Positions 35,359 through 44,921 of a stretch of 64,000 nucleotides of DNA are shown piece by piece. Source of the DNA: Actinobacillus indolicus (GTDB taxonomy: Bacteria > Pseudomonadota > Gammaproteobacteria > Enterobacterales > Pasteurellaceae); contig NZ_CP038145.1 in NCBI RefSeq assembly GCF_004519515.1, forward strand, positions 62,001 through 126,000, read 5' to 3'. Each line of letters begins with the position of its first letter. Within the stretch, counting starts at the first letter, position 1. The notes beneath the pieces were generated by a model that worked only from the letters and a program-made list of their open reading frames with translations, was not told the origin of the DNA and ran no database searches. The position numbers and the translations under genes are program-made.

Positions 35359-35399
35359 TTTCACCTCGCAATAAATTTGCAAAATTTTATAAAAATCTG

Positions 35400-35408
35400 A
35401 CCGCTTGT
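35400..35408 (-). repeat. DNA uptake signal sequence, Apl type
   Basis: Exact core with the full extended form on the minus strand; TTTGCAAAATTTTATAAAAATCTG precedes it on the plus strand. It lies between the lysS terminator and the efflux gene. Confidence 0.85.
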
Positions 35409-35410
35409 AG

Positions 35411-35441
35411 AAAAAATTCAGGGCGTATAAAACGCCCCGAA
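35411..35441 (-). terminator. Terminator of lysS
   Basis: TTC-A-GGGCGT (35417-35426) pairs with ACGCCC-C-GAA (35432-35441) around ATAAA with one mismatch. The minus-strand transcript then runs into a T-tract (plus A-run 35411-35416). Confidence 0.88.
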
Positions 35442-35454
35442 TGGTAATGATAAA

Positions 35455-36957
35455 TTATTTTTGACGCATCGCTGGGAATAGGATCACATCACGAATGGAT
35501 GGGGCGTTTGCGAAAATCATCGCTAAACGGTCGATACCTAAACCTTCGCCTGCTGTTGGTGGTAAACCGTGTTCAAGGGCGACGACAAAATCATCATCGT
35601 AGAACATCGCTTCATCATCCCCTGCTTCTTTTGCTGCAACTTGTGCTTGGAAACGTTCCGCTTGATCTTCAGCGTCGTTTAATTCTGAGAAGCCGTTACC
35701 GATTTCACGTCCGCCGATAAATAATTCAAAGCGGTCTGTCACTTCTGGATTTTCATCATTACGGCGTGCAAGCGGTGAAATTTCTGCAGGGTGTGCCATT
35801 AAGAAAGTCGGCTGAATTAATTGATGTTCTGCCACTTCTTCAAAAATTGCATTAACAATCGAACCTAATCCCCACGATTTTTGAATTTCAATGTTTAAGC
35901 CTTTGGCAATCGCCACTGCTTTGTCGAAATCGAGTAGATCGTCCATTGAAATACCGTTGCCATATTTCACAATCGCTTCGTGCATGGTGATACGTTCAAA
36001 CGGTTTGCCGAAATCAAATACATATTCACCGTAAGGTACAGTCGTTGTCCCAAGAATATCTAAGGCTAATTTGCGTAATAATTCTTCGGTGTTATCCATT
36101 AAATCGTGGTAATCCGCATAGGCTTGGTAGTATTCGATCATGGTAAATTCAGGATTGTGACGAACAGAAACCCCTTCGTTACGGAAGTTACGGTTTAATT
36201 CAAATACACGCTCAAAACCGCCAACCACAAGACGTTTTAAGTAAAGCTCTGGAGCAATACGCAGGTACATATCCACATCTAATGCGTTATGGTGAGTGAT
36301 AAACGGTTTCGCCGCTGCACCACCCGGGATCACCTGCAACATCGGGGTTTCCACTTCAATAAAATCTTTCTCTAAGAAGAATTGACGGATACCTGATACC
36401 ACTTTTGAGCGGATAACAAAGGCTCGGCGAGATTCTTCGTTCGCAATAAGATCTAAATAACGCTGGCGATAGCGAGTTTCTTGGTCAGTTAAGCCTTTAT
36501 GTTTGTTTGGTAACGGACGAAGTGCTTTAGTTAGCAGTTGTAATTCAGATGCACGAACGGTTAATTCACCTGTTTTGGTTTTAAATAGTGTACCTTTTAC
36601 GCCGACAATATCACCTAAATCTAATAAGCCCACCGTGTTTTCATATTCACCTTCAGGCAAATTATCACGTGCAACATAAAGCTGGATCTGACCGCTTACA
36701 TCTTGGATAGTAACAAATGTCGCTTTACCCATCACACGACGTAACATAATACGCCCTGCCACTACCGCAGGAATTTCTTTAGCTTTAAGTTCTTCGCCAT
36801 CCACTTCATCATATTTTGCGTGAAGCTCTTCCGCTTTATCTTCTCGACGGAATGTGTTTGGGAACGGATTACCACGCTCACGCAATTGAGCTAATTTTTC
36901 ACGGCGAGCGATCATTTCGCCATTGAGATCTAATTCTTGGTTTTCGACTTCTGACAT
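35455..36957 (-). CDS. lysS: Lysine-tRNA ligase, class II
   Basis: A 500-residue class II synthetase charging tRNA-Lys. An N-terminal OB-fold anticodon domain (about residues 60-150) includes RIMLRRVMGKATFVTIQD. Motif 2 is FRNEGVSVRHNPEFTMIEYY and motif 3 is GLGIDRLAM near the C-terminus, with EHGLPPTAGEG before it. The length matches the E. coli enzymes (505). It is monocistronic with its own terminator. Confidence 0.97.
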   Translation of the reverse strand: MSEVENQELDLNGEMIARREKLAQLRERGNPFPNTFRREDKAEELHAKYDEVDGEELKAKEIPAVVAGRIMLRRVMGKATFVTIQDVSGQIQLYVARDNLPEGEYENTVGLLDLGDIVGVKGTLFKTKTGELTVRASELQLLTKALRPLPNKHKGLTDQETRYRQRYLDLIANEESRRAFVIRSKVVSGIRQFFLEKDFIEVETPMLQVIPGGAAAKPFITHHNALDVDMYLRIAPELYLKRLVVGGFERVFELNRNFRNEGVSVRHNPEFTMIEYYQAYADYHDLMDNTEELLRKLALDILGTTTVPYGEYVFDFGKPFERITMHEAIVKYGNGISMDDLLDFDKAVAIAKGLNIEIQKSWGLGSIVNAIFEEVAEHQLIQPTFLMAHPAEISPLARRNDENPEVTDRFELFIGGREIGNGFSELNDAEDQAERFQAQVAAKEAGDDEAMFYDDDFVVALEHGLPPTAGEGLGIDRLAMIFANAPSIRDVILFPAMRQK

Positions 36958-37053
36958 TGTATTACCTTAAGATTTTTAAAAATAAATTCGGTTTAATTCA
37001 TTTAAGTTTGAAAGGGCCAGATTATAAGCGATTTTGGAAGATTTTGGTAGAAA

Positions 37054-37062
37054 ACAAGCGGT
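37054..37062 (+). repeat. DNA uptake signal sequence, Apl type
   Basis: Exact core followed by CA in the lysS-aroC spacer, with AAAAATTTGCAAAATG downstream as the AT-rich part. Confidence 0.85.
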
Positions 37063-37136
37063 CACTTTCTTTGAAAAATTTGCAAAATGTATGATTGAAC
37101 ATTGAAAATATGACTAAACACTTTCTGTGTTATATG

Positions 37137-37163
37137 TGGCACTTGTTTGAATTGCAAGTGCCA
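37137..37163. other. Hairpin downstream of aroC
   Basis: TGGCACTTG (37137-37145) and CAAGTGCCA (37155-37163) form a perfect 9-bp stem. No T-run follows on the minus strand, so it is at best a weak terminator or 3'-end stabiliser for the aroC message. Confidence 0.5.
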
Positions 37164-37185
37164 ACTGGAATACTCAATATTGTGA

Positions 37186-38277
37186 TTAGCGATTAGGTGC
37201 GCATTGCGCTTTAAAGCGTAGAAGATGATCTAGCAATACGATAGCCATCATCGCTTCAGCAATAGGTACGGCACGAATACCCACACAAGGATCGTGTCTT
37301 CCTTTGGTGACGACTTCTACTGGCTGATTATGAATATCGACACTTTTACCCGGTACGGTAATGCTCGACGTTGGTTTTAGCGCAATATGCGCAATGATCG
37401 GTTGCCCTGAGCTGATGCCACCTAAAATACCGCCTGCGTGGTTTGAGCAGAATCCTTCAGGTGTCATTTCATCTCGATGCTCACTGCCCTTCTGTTCAAC
37501 CACATCAAAGCCATCGCCAATTTCAACACCTTTTACTGCATTAATCGACATAAGCGCATGAGCAAGATCTGCATCTAAACGGTCAAAAACAGGCTCGCCT
37601 AAACCAACTGGTACCTGTTCTGCAATGACGGTTAATTTTGCCCCGATAGAGTTTCCTTCTTTTTTTAATTCTCGAATAAGTTCATCAAATTTTTCAACGG
37701 CAACAGGATCTGGGCAGAAAAATGGATTGCTATTGACTTGTTGCCAATCAATCTTTTCAATATCTGCAACGGTATTTGGATCAATTTTGACGGAGCCAAT
37801 TTGTGATAAATAACCACGCACTTCAATGCCGAATTGCTCTCTTAAATATTTTTTAGCAATCGCCCCTGCTGCCACTCGCATTGCTGTTTCACGTGCAGAT
37901 GAACGACCACCACCACGGTAATCACGGATTCCATATTTTTGTTGGTAGGTGTAATCGGCATGGCCTGGGCGGTATTTATGCATAATATCGCCATAATCTT
38001 GTGAGCGTTGATCGCCATTTTTGATAATTAATCCAATGCTTGTACCCGTCGTTTTACCTTCAAACACCCCTGAAAGAATTTGAACTTCGTCATCTTCACG
38101 GCGTGGTGTGGTGTAACGAGATGTACCCGGTTTACGGCGGTCTAAATCGGGTTGTAAATCCGCTTCGCTTAATTCCATATTAGGTGGAACGCCATCTACG
38201 ATACAACCTAAGGCGATACCGTGTGATTCGCCAAATGTCGTGACTTTAAAAAGTTGTCCAATGCTGTTGCCTGCCAT
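37186..38277 (-). CDS. aroC: Chorismate synthase
   Basis: A 363-residue FMN-dependent enzyme converting EPSP to chorismate, the last shikimate step. N-terminal signature GESHGIALGCIVDGVPP, the mid-protein RPGHADYTYQQKYGIRDYRGGGRSSARETA and C-terminal RHDPCVGIRAVPIAEAM are all family signatures. It lies 12 bases downstream of mscK, so it is probably the last gene of a seqA-menE-mscK-aroC run. Chorismate is also the precursor of menaquinone, which MenE helps make. Confidence 0.97.
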   Translation of the reverse strand: MAGNSIGQLFKVTTFGESHGIALGCIVDGVPPNMELSEADLQPDLDRRKPGTSRYTTPRREDDEVQILSGVFEGKTTGTSIGLIIKNGDQRSQDYGDIMHKYRPGHADYTYQQKYGIRDYRGGGRSSARETAMRVAAGAIAKKYLREQFGIEVRGYLSQIGSVKIDPNTVADIEKIDWQQVNSNPFFCPDPVAVEKFDELIRELKKEGNSIGAKLTVIAEQVPVGLGEPVFDRLDADLAHALMSINAVKGVEIGDGFDVVEQKGSEHRDEMTPEGFCSNHAGGILGGISSGQPIIAHIALKPTSSITVPGKSVDIHNQPVEVVTKGRHDPCVGIRAVPIAEAMMAIVLLDHLLRFKAQCAPNR

Positions 38278-38289
38278 TTATTCGTTTCC

Positions 38290-41200
38290 TTATTTGAATG
38301 ATTTAATGAGCCTTCTTTTTTCTTGTGGTTGGTGCAGATGCACATCCATTTGATTAAAGGCAATTTTAATGTGATGTTGGTTAAATAATTCCGTAATTCT
38401 TTTATAAAGGAAATTACGTGTCGCACTTCGATCATCAAGTTCTGGGACATACACGGTAAAATCATGTTCAATCCAACCATCGCCAAAGCCCATTAGATTG
38501 ACATTTGGCGAGGGTTCTTCCATCACTTTAGGTGCTTCATTTGCTGCTTGATATAACAAGGAGCGGACTAATTCTAAATTTGCATCGGTACTGATCTTAA
38601 TAATAATTTGTAAACGGGTAATCGTATTATTATAAGTCCAGTTAATAAAGCGGTCTGTCACAAAGGCTTGGTTTGGTAATACCACTTCTTTATGTTCATC
38701 ATCGACTAAAGTCGTCGATCTTAAACGAATCCGTGTGATAACCCCAGTAAAATTCCCAACCGTCACTTTATCACCCACGCGAATTGGGCGTTCAAATAAT
38801 AAAATAGTCCCAGAAACAAAGCTACCAAAGATTTCTCGTACTCCGAAACCCAAACCGACAGATAGTGCGGTAAATACCCACTGGATTTTGCTCCATGAAA
38901 TACCTAAAGCGGTAAATGCGGAGATACTACCAAAACAGACAATAAAGTAAGTTAATACGGCGGTAATGGTATGGGGCGTGCCTTTTGAGAGTTTGATTCG
39001 GGAGAAGAAGGTCACTTCTAAGATCCCTTTGATATTTTTCACCAAGACATAAGTCACCGTTACATAAAGTACTGAGCGTAAAATATTGAGTAGAGTCACT
39101 GACTCCACCACAGTGCCTTTGGAAGTTGTTTCAACTTGTTCCCATAAAATCACGTTGTTGAGATAGTACGCAATACTGATGAGATCTGACCAAATTGCAT
39201 ATAAAGAAACAAATAAAACGACCCAGCCAATTAAATCAGCCATACGGAAAATTTGCTCATTCACCGTTGAGATTTTTATGACTTCTTCTGGTTTTTCTTT
39301 TGCGTCTTCTTTATTTTGTTCTAAATTTTGTTCTCTTAATTTTTCACGTTTTTTCTGTAAACGGCGATATGCCATTCGACGTGAAGAAATAGTTAAAGAA
39401 CGATAAGCGAAATAACGCCCAAATACCCAAACGAGTGCGACTAAATAGGTTTTAATAATATGTTCGATCAGATAAACCGCGGTATAGTAATAACCTAAAA
39501 TAATTAGCACAATCAGGGTAAGCGGTACGATAAAGAGCACAAAACGCAAAAGTTTAAATAAACTTACACTGCGTTTTTTGCCATCTTCTGTTTTCGCATT
39601 TTCATACTCTTGAATACCGCGATCTAATAATGGGCGAACCACAAAGGTACACAATGCTAATGCCACAATCGTTACCACTTGCCCTATTACATCGTTGGTA
39701 AATCCAATCACCTCAACTTGAGAAAAGATGGAGGACACAAGAAGTAACACCACGATCCATACGGATTGTTTAATAATACGTTGGAAAATTTCGTTACTGG
39801 TTTGTGGCATTCCAAAATGGCGGTAGGCTAATCCATTTGGACGTAATAACGATAAAACAGTCGCAAAGAAGAGCCAATAGCCAAAAGCTTTGGTCACCCA
39901 AACGGATGCTGCAAGCGGATCTGGGAAGAAAAGATAGAGTACAATGGTTGCCACCGCTAAAAACATAAGCCCACTCGGTAAGGCTAATACAATTGTCCAA
40001 AACATTGCCTCTGGGGAATGCCAGTGGCTGTCATTTTTAAGTGTATTAATCTGACTTCCGAGAACCGCTAATCTTTCTTTTATGGCTGGTTTTTTCCATA
40101 AAATCCCACCATAAATGAGCAATAGGATTGCGATAAATGCCAATGTTGAAGGTAAGTTCTGCCCTAAATTTTCAAACCCTAAATAACGGGTGAGCATTGC
40201 TACTTCTACAATCGCTTGCTTTGGAAAGGTTTCTATCCAAGAAAGATCAATCGGATTATTACTTTGAACCCAAAAGCTTTGCTGTTGTAATTGATTTTGT
40301 AAATTATCACTAATGGTAATAATTTGGCGCTGTGTTGCCTCAATTTCATTTGAAAGATTCAGTTGTAAATTTAAGGTTTTAATCAAATCTACAATGATTT
40401 TTTCACGTTCCGATAAAATATTCGTTAACGTTTTCTTTTCACTGTCATCAAAGAGGATTTTATTTGTTGTTTCTAGCTTTGAAATCACATTATTGATGTT
40501 GTACAACTCATCACGTTTCTGTGATAAATCAAAGATTTCTACACGAAGATTCGCAATATCGTTCGCTAGTCCTTTAATCAAGCTGTCTGTCGGTAACGCC
40601 TGTTTTTGTTGATTGATAATGCGAGAAAGCACAAGCGTACCTTGAAGCGCACTGATCTGCTCTTCAATGTTACGCTGAGTTTGAATCAAACTGTCTAAGA
40701 CATTTTTGGCGCGTAGATTATCTCTTGAAAGCGAATTGGACTTCTGTGTTTGTTCTACTAAAAATTGGCTAAGATCCGTGTTGATCGAGAGCTCATCATG
40801 AATCACAGGATTCTCAACCTTATTACTCGCTTTCAGTTCTTCTGCCTGCTTTGCCTGTGCTTCATAGGCTTTTAAACGGTTGGCATTTAAGACTTCTTGT
40901 AAATCCGTTAATTGCTTTTGTAGCAGTTGCTGTTTTAGGGTTAATTCAGATCGTTTTGCTTCATCCACAGAGAGCAATAAATCGACATTTTGGCCTAAAT
41001 AAAGGTTATATTTATTATTGGCCTCGATAAATTTAAGCTCAGCATTATATTTATCAATTAATGATTTACTGGCTTTACTGTTGTATTTCCAACGGGTTAG
41101 CTTTTCTGCTTGTTGGTTATTTTCTGCCGTTTGCTTACGGGTTTGTTCTGTCGCAGAACGATAGCTGGTTAAACTTGCATTAACTTCATTAAGGGCAGTT

Positions 41201-41586
41201 TGTAATTCATTGAGTTCTTGATGAATACTATCTTGTTTCTTTTCTAATTCTGCCGTTTCAAATTGTGTAAAGCTGTTGTTGTTTTCTTTAAGATCATCGG
41301 TCAACTTACTGATACTTTGTTGATAAGTCGCCAAGGCTTTAGGGGCATTAGCCACTTTACTTTGTAAAGCCTCTAAATCTTGTTCTTGTTTCTTCGCTTT
41401 TTCGAGAAAGCTCAATGCACCCTCTAAGTTTTTTGCTAATTGAGCATATTCTCCAGAGGTGTCTGCTTTAACCGAATCTAGCTGTACTTTTAGATCATCG
41501 GCTGAAATAAAATCTTCAGGGGCTGACTGTACCGCCACTGAAAATAAATATAAACACAGTGCTAACCAAAATGATTTCTTAAACAT
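38290..41586 (-). CDS. mscK: Large mechanosensitive channel, MscK (KefA) family
   Basis: A 1098-residue inner-membrane channel; E. coli MscK has 1120. A signal peptide (about 1-21) leads into a periplasmic coiled-coil-rich region (about 25-470), then about ten membrane segments and a C-terminal MscS domain. The MscS pore region is visible as WVFTALSVGLGFGVREIFGS, followed by the beta domain FERPIRVGDKVTVGNFTGVI. It opens under membrane tension on osmotic downshift and, in E. coli, needs external potassium. Its start overlaps the menE stop by 8 bases. Confidence 0.93.
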   Translation of the reverse strand: MFKKSFWLALCLYLFSVAVQSAPEDFISADDLKVQLDSVKADTSGEYAQLAKNLEGALSFLEKAKKQEQDLEALQSKVANAPKALATYQQSISKLTDDLKENNNSFTQFETAELEKKQDSIHQELNELQTALNEVNASLTSYRSATEQTRKQTAENNQQAEKLTRWKYNSKASKSLIDKYNAELKFIEANNKYNLYLGQNVDLLLSVDEAKRSELTLKQQLLQKQLTDLQEVLNANRLKAYEAQAKQAEELKASNKVENPVIHDELSINTDLSQFLVEQTQKSNSLSRDNLRAKNVLDSLIQTQRNIEEQISALQGTLVLSRIINQQKQALPTDSLIKGLANDIANLRVEIFDLSQKRDELYNINNVISKLETTNKILFDDSEKKTLTNILSEREKIIVDLIKTLNLQLNLSNEIEATQRQIITISDNLQNQLQQQSFWVQSNNPIDLSWIETFPKQAIVEVAMLTRYLGFENLGQNLPSTLAFIAILLLIYGGILWKKPAIKERLAVLGSQINTLKNDSHWHSPEAMFWTIVLALPSGLMFLAVATIVLYLFFPDPLAASVWVTKAFGYWLFFATVLSLLRPNGLAYRHFGMPQTSNEIFQRIIKQSVWIVVLLLVSSIFSQVEVIGFTNDVIGQVVTIVALALCTFVVRPLLDRGIQEYENAKTEDGKKRSVSLFKLLRFVLFIVPLTLIVLIILGYYYTAVYLIEHIIKTYLVALVWVFGRYFAYRSLTISSRRMAYRRLQKKREKLREQNLEQNKEDAKEKPEEVIKISTVNEQIFRMADLIGWVVLFVSLYAIWSDLISIAYYLNNVILWEQVETTSKGTVVESVTLLNILRSVLYVTVTYVLVKNIKGILEVTFFSRIKLSKGTPHTITAVLTYFIVCFGSISAFTALGISWSKIQWVFTALSVGLGFGVREIFGSFVSGTILLFERPIRVGDKVTVGNFTGVITRIRLRSTTLVDDEHKEVVLPNQAFVTDRFINWTYNNTITRLQIIIKISTDANLELVRSLLYQAANEAPKVMEEPSPNVNLMGFGDGWIEHDFTVYVPELDDRSATRNFLYKRITELFNQHHIKIAFNQMDVHLHQPQEKRRLIKSFK

Positions 41587-42994
41587 GGTGATCTCTTATC
41601 TGTTGTGCTACATAAGCTTTTATTTGCTGTCGGGATATTTTTATCCCACTTCCTTGCTCAATCTCTCGACTTAATGGTAAATATCGAATGGGTTGTTTAA
41701 ATTTTTCTAAAGAGTGATTTGCAAAATATTGTAATGAACTGACCGCTTGTAGATTAAATGGTTCGCTGAATTCTACAACTGCTACAGGGCGTTCACCGAA
41801 TTCTTTGTCAGAAATCGGCACAATAAATATCTGATGAACCTGCGGATGTTGTGATAATGTTCGCTCGATCTCTTCTGGTTGAATGTTTTCTCCCCCAGAA
41901 ATAAACATATTATCTAACCGTCCAAGCACTTCTAATTTGCCATCCCGATTCCAACGCCCACGATCCTTGGTGGCAAGCCATCCTTCTTGATTCGTCAAAG
42001 GTAAAATGGCACCTTTATGCCAATAACCTAAAGCCAGGCTCTCTCCTCTTACCCAAATTTCTTGCCCAACAATTTTCACTTCCCTATTCATCAACGGCTT
42101 ACCAACATTATCTACATCGTTTTTTACAGCACAAATAGTGGAAGCCATTTCTGTCATACCGTAACCCGCATAAGTCGTTATCCCCTGTTGTTGAGCTTGC
42201 TTAATAAGCTCTTGAGGGATGGATGCCCCACCTAACAAAATGTGTTGTGAGACTTTTTTCTCTCCTAGCCATGCTAAATATCGTTGTAATTGTGTCGGAA
42301 CTAAGGATGCATGGCTAACCTGAGATAGCATCGAGTACACATTTTCTTTCTTTTCTGTGAGATATAATGTCGCGCCTTGTGATAACCAACGCCATACAAT
42401 CCCCTGACCTGAAACATGGAAAAGGGGTAAGCTTAATAGCCAAGCACTCATTTCATTAAATTGAATAAAATCGCAAACACTTCGAGCATTCGCAAGATGT
42501 TGAGCGATAGAGTGAATAATCGCCTTGGGTTTACCCGATGAACCTGATGTTAAGGTGAATGTTGCTGGGCGTGAGAGAAAATCGGGCTTCGATTCGAGGT
42601 TACAAGCGGTCAGATTCTCCCCGATTTTTGCAAAATCCTGATCGGTCATCAAAACCTGAATATGGTTGTCGGATAACACTTGTTGGCGTTGTACGGCTGT
42701 CATCGCAGGATTTAGCATCATGATCTGTCTGCCACTTTTTAAACAGCCTAGATAACAGAGCAATCCAACAAAACGATGATTTCCTGAATAAGCGATCATC
42801 GGCTGATTTTTTGCAAAAAAATCAATTAAAGTGACCGCTTGATCAATAAGTAAAGCCAGATCTTGCCAAGAAAGTGTAGCAGAAAGAGAGGAAAGCAACG
42901 TAGAATCTCCTTTTTCCCACACAATCGATCGCACTTGAGCTTTTTTTTCAGCCCAATAATCTATGGGAAATACAGGAAATGCTACGCTAGACAT
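41579..42994 (-). CDS. menE: 2-succinylbenzoate-CoA ligase
   Basis: A 471-residue acyl-CoA synthetase of the ANL superfamily acting in menaquinone synthesis. Motifs are FTLTSGSSGKPKAIIH (P-loop), GYGMTEMASTIC, and GRLDNMFISGGENIQPEEIE (hinge region). It is short, as MenE usually is (E. coli 451). No other men gene is nearby, which is common when menE is separated. It follows seqA by 6 bases and overlaps mscK. Two uptake signals lie inside the gene. Confidence 0.9.
   Translation of the reverse strand: MSSVAFPVFPIDYWAEKKAQVRSIVWEKGDSTLLSSLSATLSWQDLALLIDQAVTLIDFFAKNQPMIAYSGNHRFVGLLCYLGCLKSGRQIMMLNPAMTAVQRQQVLSDNHIQVLMTDQDFAKIGENLTACNLESKPDFLSRPATFTLTSGSSGKPKAIIHSIAQHLANARSVCDFIQFNEMSAWLLSLPLFHVSGQGIVWRWLSQGATLYLTEKKENVYSMLSQVSHASLVPTQLQRYLAWLGEKKVSQHILLGGASIPQELIKQAQQQGITTYAGYGMTEMASTICAVKNDVDNVGKPLMNREVKIVGQEIWVRGESLALGYWHKGAILPLTNQEGWLATKDRGRWNRDGKLEVLGRLDNMFISGGENIQPEEIERTLSQHPQVHQIFIVPISDKEFGERPVAVVEFSEPFNLQAVSSLQYFANHSLEKFKQPIRYLPLSREIEQGSGIKISRQQIKAYVAQQIRDHHV
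41742..41750 (-). repeat. DNA uptake signal sequence, Apl type
   Basis: Exact core inside the 3' part of menE, with GATTTGCAAAATATT as the AT-rich partner on the plus strand. Confidence 0.8.
42602..42610 (+). repeat. DNA uptake signal sequence, Apl type
   Basis: Exact core followed by CAGATT inside menE, with TTTTTGCAAAAT downstream. Confidence 0.8.
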
Positions 42995-43000
42995 AGAATA

Positions 43001-43561
43001 TTAATTAAATTGCGCTTTAATACGTGCCACTAATTCTTCAGGTAATTCCATGGCATTCATTAATGCGCAAAGAATAATGCCCTTACGTTCCGTGTTGTTA
43101 TTGGTAATGACCCAAAATGGCGAATCAGGAATTTGTTTTGCTTTAACGCTCGATCCCGTCGCTAAAATAGTTTGCTCATCACGAGCAAAATAAATGCGTT
43201 CGCTACCTTGCACATTTTCCGTAGCATGAGCAAATCCTTCAGGATCGGCACGGTAAATTGCGGATAATAATTGTAAAAAGCGATTTACACCTTTTTTTTC
43301 ATTGATAAAAGCACTCGAGGCTAAGGCAAATTCAATTTGTTTTACGATCTTCTCTTGCTGATTAAGTGGCTGTTTTTTCTTTGGTAATTTCGCAAGATCT
43401 TTTAACTCATTAATCATATTTTCTTGCACAAGTACAAATGGCTGTGGTGATGCAGGTAAACGTAATAAACGACGTAAAATATCTGATGCACTTTCACCAA
43501 TAGACTGAGTTCTGCTTGCAATATAGTGGTATAATTCATCATCAACTTCGATTGTTTTCAT
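43001..43561 (-). CDS. seqA: Replication initiation regulator SeqA
   Basis: A 186-residue DNA-binding protein (E. coli: 181) that sequesters hemimethylated GATC sites at oriC and delays re-initiation. The N-terminal oligomerisation part starts KTIEVDDELYHYIAS; the C-terminal DNA-binding domain includes ERIYFARDEQTILATGSS and FWVITNNNTERK. I choose ATG 43561 (MKTIEV) over upstream 43612, because the conserved family begins there and AGGGGACA lies upstream. It is divergent from ybfF, as in enteric bacteria. Confidence 0.95.
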   Translation of the reverse strand: MKTIEVDDELYHYIASRTQSIGESASDILRRLLRLPASPQPFVLVQENMINELKDLAKLPKKKQPLNQQEKIVKQIEFALASSAFINEKKGVNRFLQLLSAIYRADPEGFAHATENVQGSERIYFARDEQTILATGSSVKAKQIPDSPFWVITNNNTERKGIILCALMNAMELPEELVARIKAQFN

Positions 43562-43668
43562 CTTGTCCCCTAAATAACTTGATTCCAGAAAAATTCTAGG
43601 CATTATACGCATTTCCGATCTTTTTGACAGGATCTAAACACGATATTTGGATAAAATTTAGATAAATT

Positions 43669-44454
43669 ATGGCAGAAAAAATGTTCCTTCATCATCAATT
43701 TCAAAAAGCGATACTTCCACAAGATAATCAAGCTCAAACGATGGTCTTTATTCATGGTTTATTCGGTGATCTCAATAACTTAGGTGTGATTGCGAGGGCC
43801 TTTGCAGAGCAATTTAATATTCTAAGAGTGGATTTACGTAACCACGGACAATCATTCCATTCCGATGAAATGAACTATACCTTGATGGCGGAAGATCTGC
43901 GAGATCTCCTTATCCATTTACAGCTCAGTAATGTTATTCTCGTGGGGCATTCCATGGGGGGAAAAACGGCGATGACACTCGCACACATTACGCCTGAATT
44001 GGTTGATAAACTAATCGTGATTGATATTGCGCCTGTGGCTTATCATCTTCATCGCCATGATGATATTTTTGCAGGATTATTTGCGGTTAAAGCGGAGAAA
44101 CCGTCAAATCGACAAGAGGCGAAATCAGCGATAGCGAAAGGGATTACCGATGAGGGTATTCAGCAGTTTATGTTGAAATCTTTTGATCCACAAAGTCCAG
44201 ACTCTTTTAAGTTTAATTTATCAGGGCTAAAACAAAACTATGCAAACTTAATGGGCTGGCAATCGGTTTTTGTCGATAAGCCGACTCTCTTTATCAAAGG
44301 TGCGCTGTCTGATTATTTGCAAGATAAAGATACACAAACAATATTAGCGCAATTTCCAAAAGCTCGATCTTTTGTCGTCAGTAATGCAGATCACTGGGTT
44401 CATGCAGAAAAACCTGATGCTGTCATTCGAGCTATTCAGAAGTTTTTATCTTAA
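43669..44454 (+). CDS. ybfF: Alpha/beta-hydrolase esterase YbfF
   Basis: A 261-residue serine hydrolase. The nucleophile elbow is GHSMGGKTAM (Ser near residue 93); FIHGLFGDLNNLG forms the oxyanion region, and the C-terminal NADHWVHAEKP supplies the catalytic His. The family acts on short acyl and acyl-CoA esters in vitro; the physiological substrate is unclear. The neighbouring position to seqA is conserved with E. coli. Confidence 0.9.
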   Translation: MAEKMFLHHQFQKAILPQDNQAQTMVFIHGLFGDLNNLGVIARAFAEQFNILRVDLRNHGQSFHSDEMNYTLMAEDLRDLLIHLQLSNVILVGHSMGGKTAMTLAHITPELVDKLIVIDIAPVAYHLHRHDDIFAGLFAVKAEKPSNRQEAKSAIAKGITDEGIQQFMLKSFDPQSPDSFKFNLSGLKQNYANLMGWQSVFVDKPTLFIKGALSDYLQDKDTQTILAQFPKARSFVVSNADHWVHAEKPDAVIRAIQKFLS

Positions 44455-44460
44455 ACAAAA

Positions 44461-44493
44461 AATCCTCTGATTTTTTTCTAAATCAGAGGATTT
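44461..44493. terminator. Bidirectional terminator between ybfF and sspB
   Basis: AATCCTCTGATTT (44461-44473) pairs with AAATCAGAGGATT (44480-44492), with T-rich sequence on the plus side and an A-run (T-run on minus) before it. It serves the convergent genes. Confidence 0.92.
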
Positions 44494-44504
44494 TAGCATT
44501 TTAC

Positions 44505-44921
44505 TTATTTGACCAGTTTTAAGTGCGAACTTTTTTTCTTCACTGGCGCTTTCTTTTCTACACTCGCCTGTTTGGTTTCTGAGCGAGCCAAATAGCTCTC
44601 AGCCATGTAATAAGGCTCTTCCTGAAACATGACACCGTCACCATTTTCTTGTGCATAAATCGCTTCTGCTGCACCAAATGGAATGTAAATATCACGTAAC
44701 ATACCTTGGAATCGTGCACTAAAGCTAATAAATTCATCATTGACAATATATTGCCCAATAGAACGAGGCGATATATTTAAAATAATTTTACCCTCTCGCA
44801 CAAACTCCGTAGGCACATCTACATCTGGATATTCTGCATTGACTAAAAGGTAAGGTGTATTATCGTTATCAATGATCCAGTTGTAATAAGCGTGATAAAG
44901 ATAAGGACGTAATGCTTTCAT
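44505..44921 (-). CDS. sspB: ClpXP protease specificity-enhancing factor SspB
   Basis: A 138-residue adaptor that tethers ssrA-tagged proteins to ClpXP. The N-terminal fold starts RPYLYHAYYNWIIDND and includes GKIILNISPRSIGQ with IPFGAAEAIYAQENGDGV. The C-terminal tail is basic and ends SSHLKLVK, resembling the ClpX-docking tail of the family. The ATG shares one base with the sspA stop, showing tight coupling. Confidence 0.95.
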   Translation of the reverse strand: MKALRPYLYHAYYNWIIDNDNTPYLLVNAEYPDVDVPTEFVREGKIILNISPRSIGQYIVNDEFISFSARFQGMLRDIYIPFGAAEAIYAQENGDGVMFQEEPYYMAESYLARSETKQASVEKKAPVKKKSSHLKLVK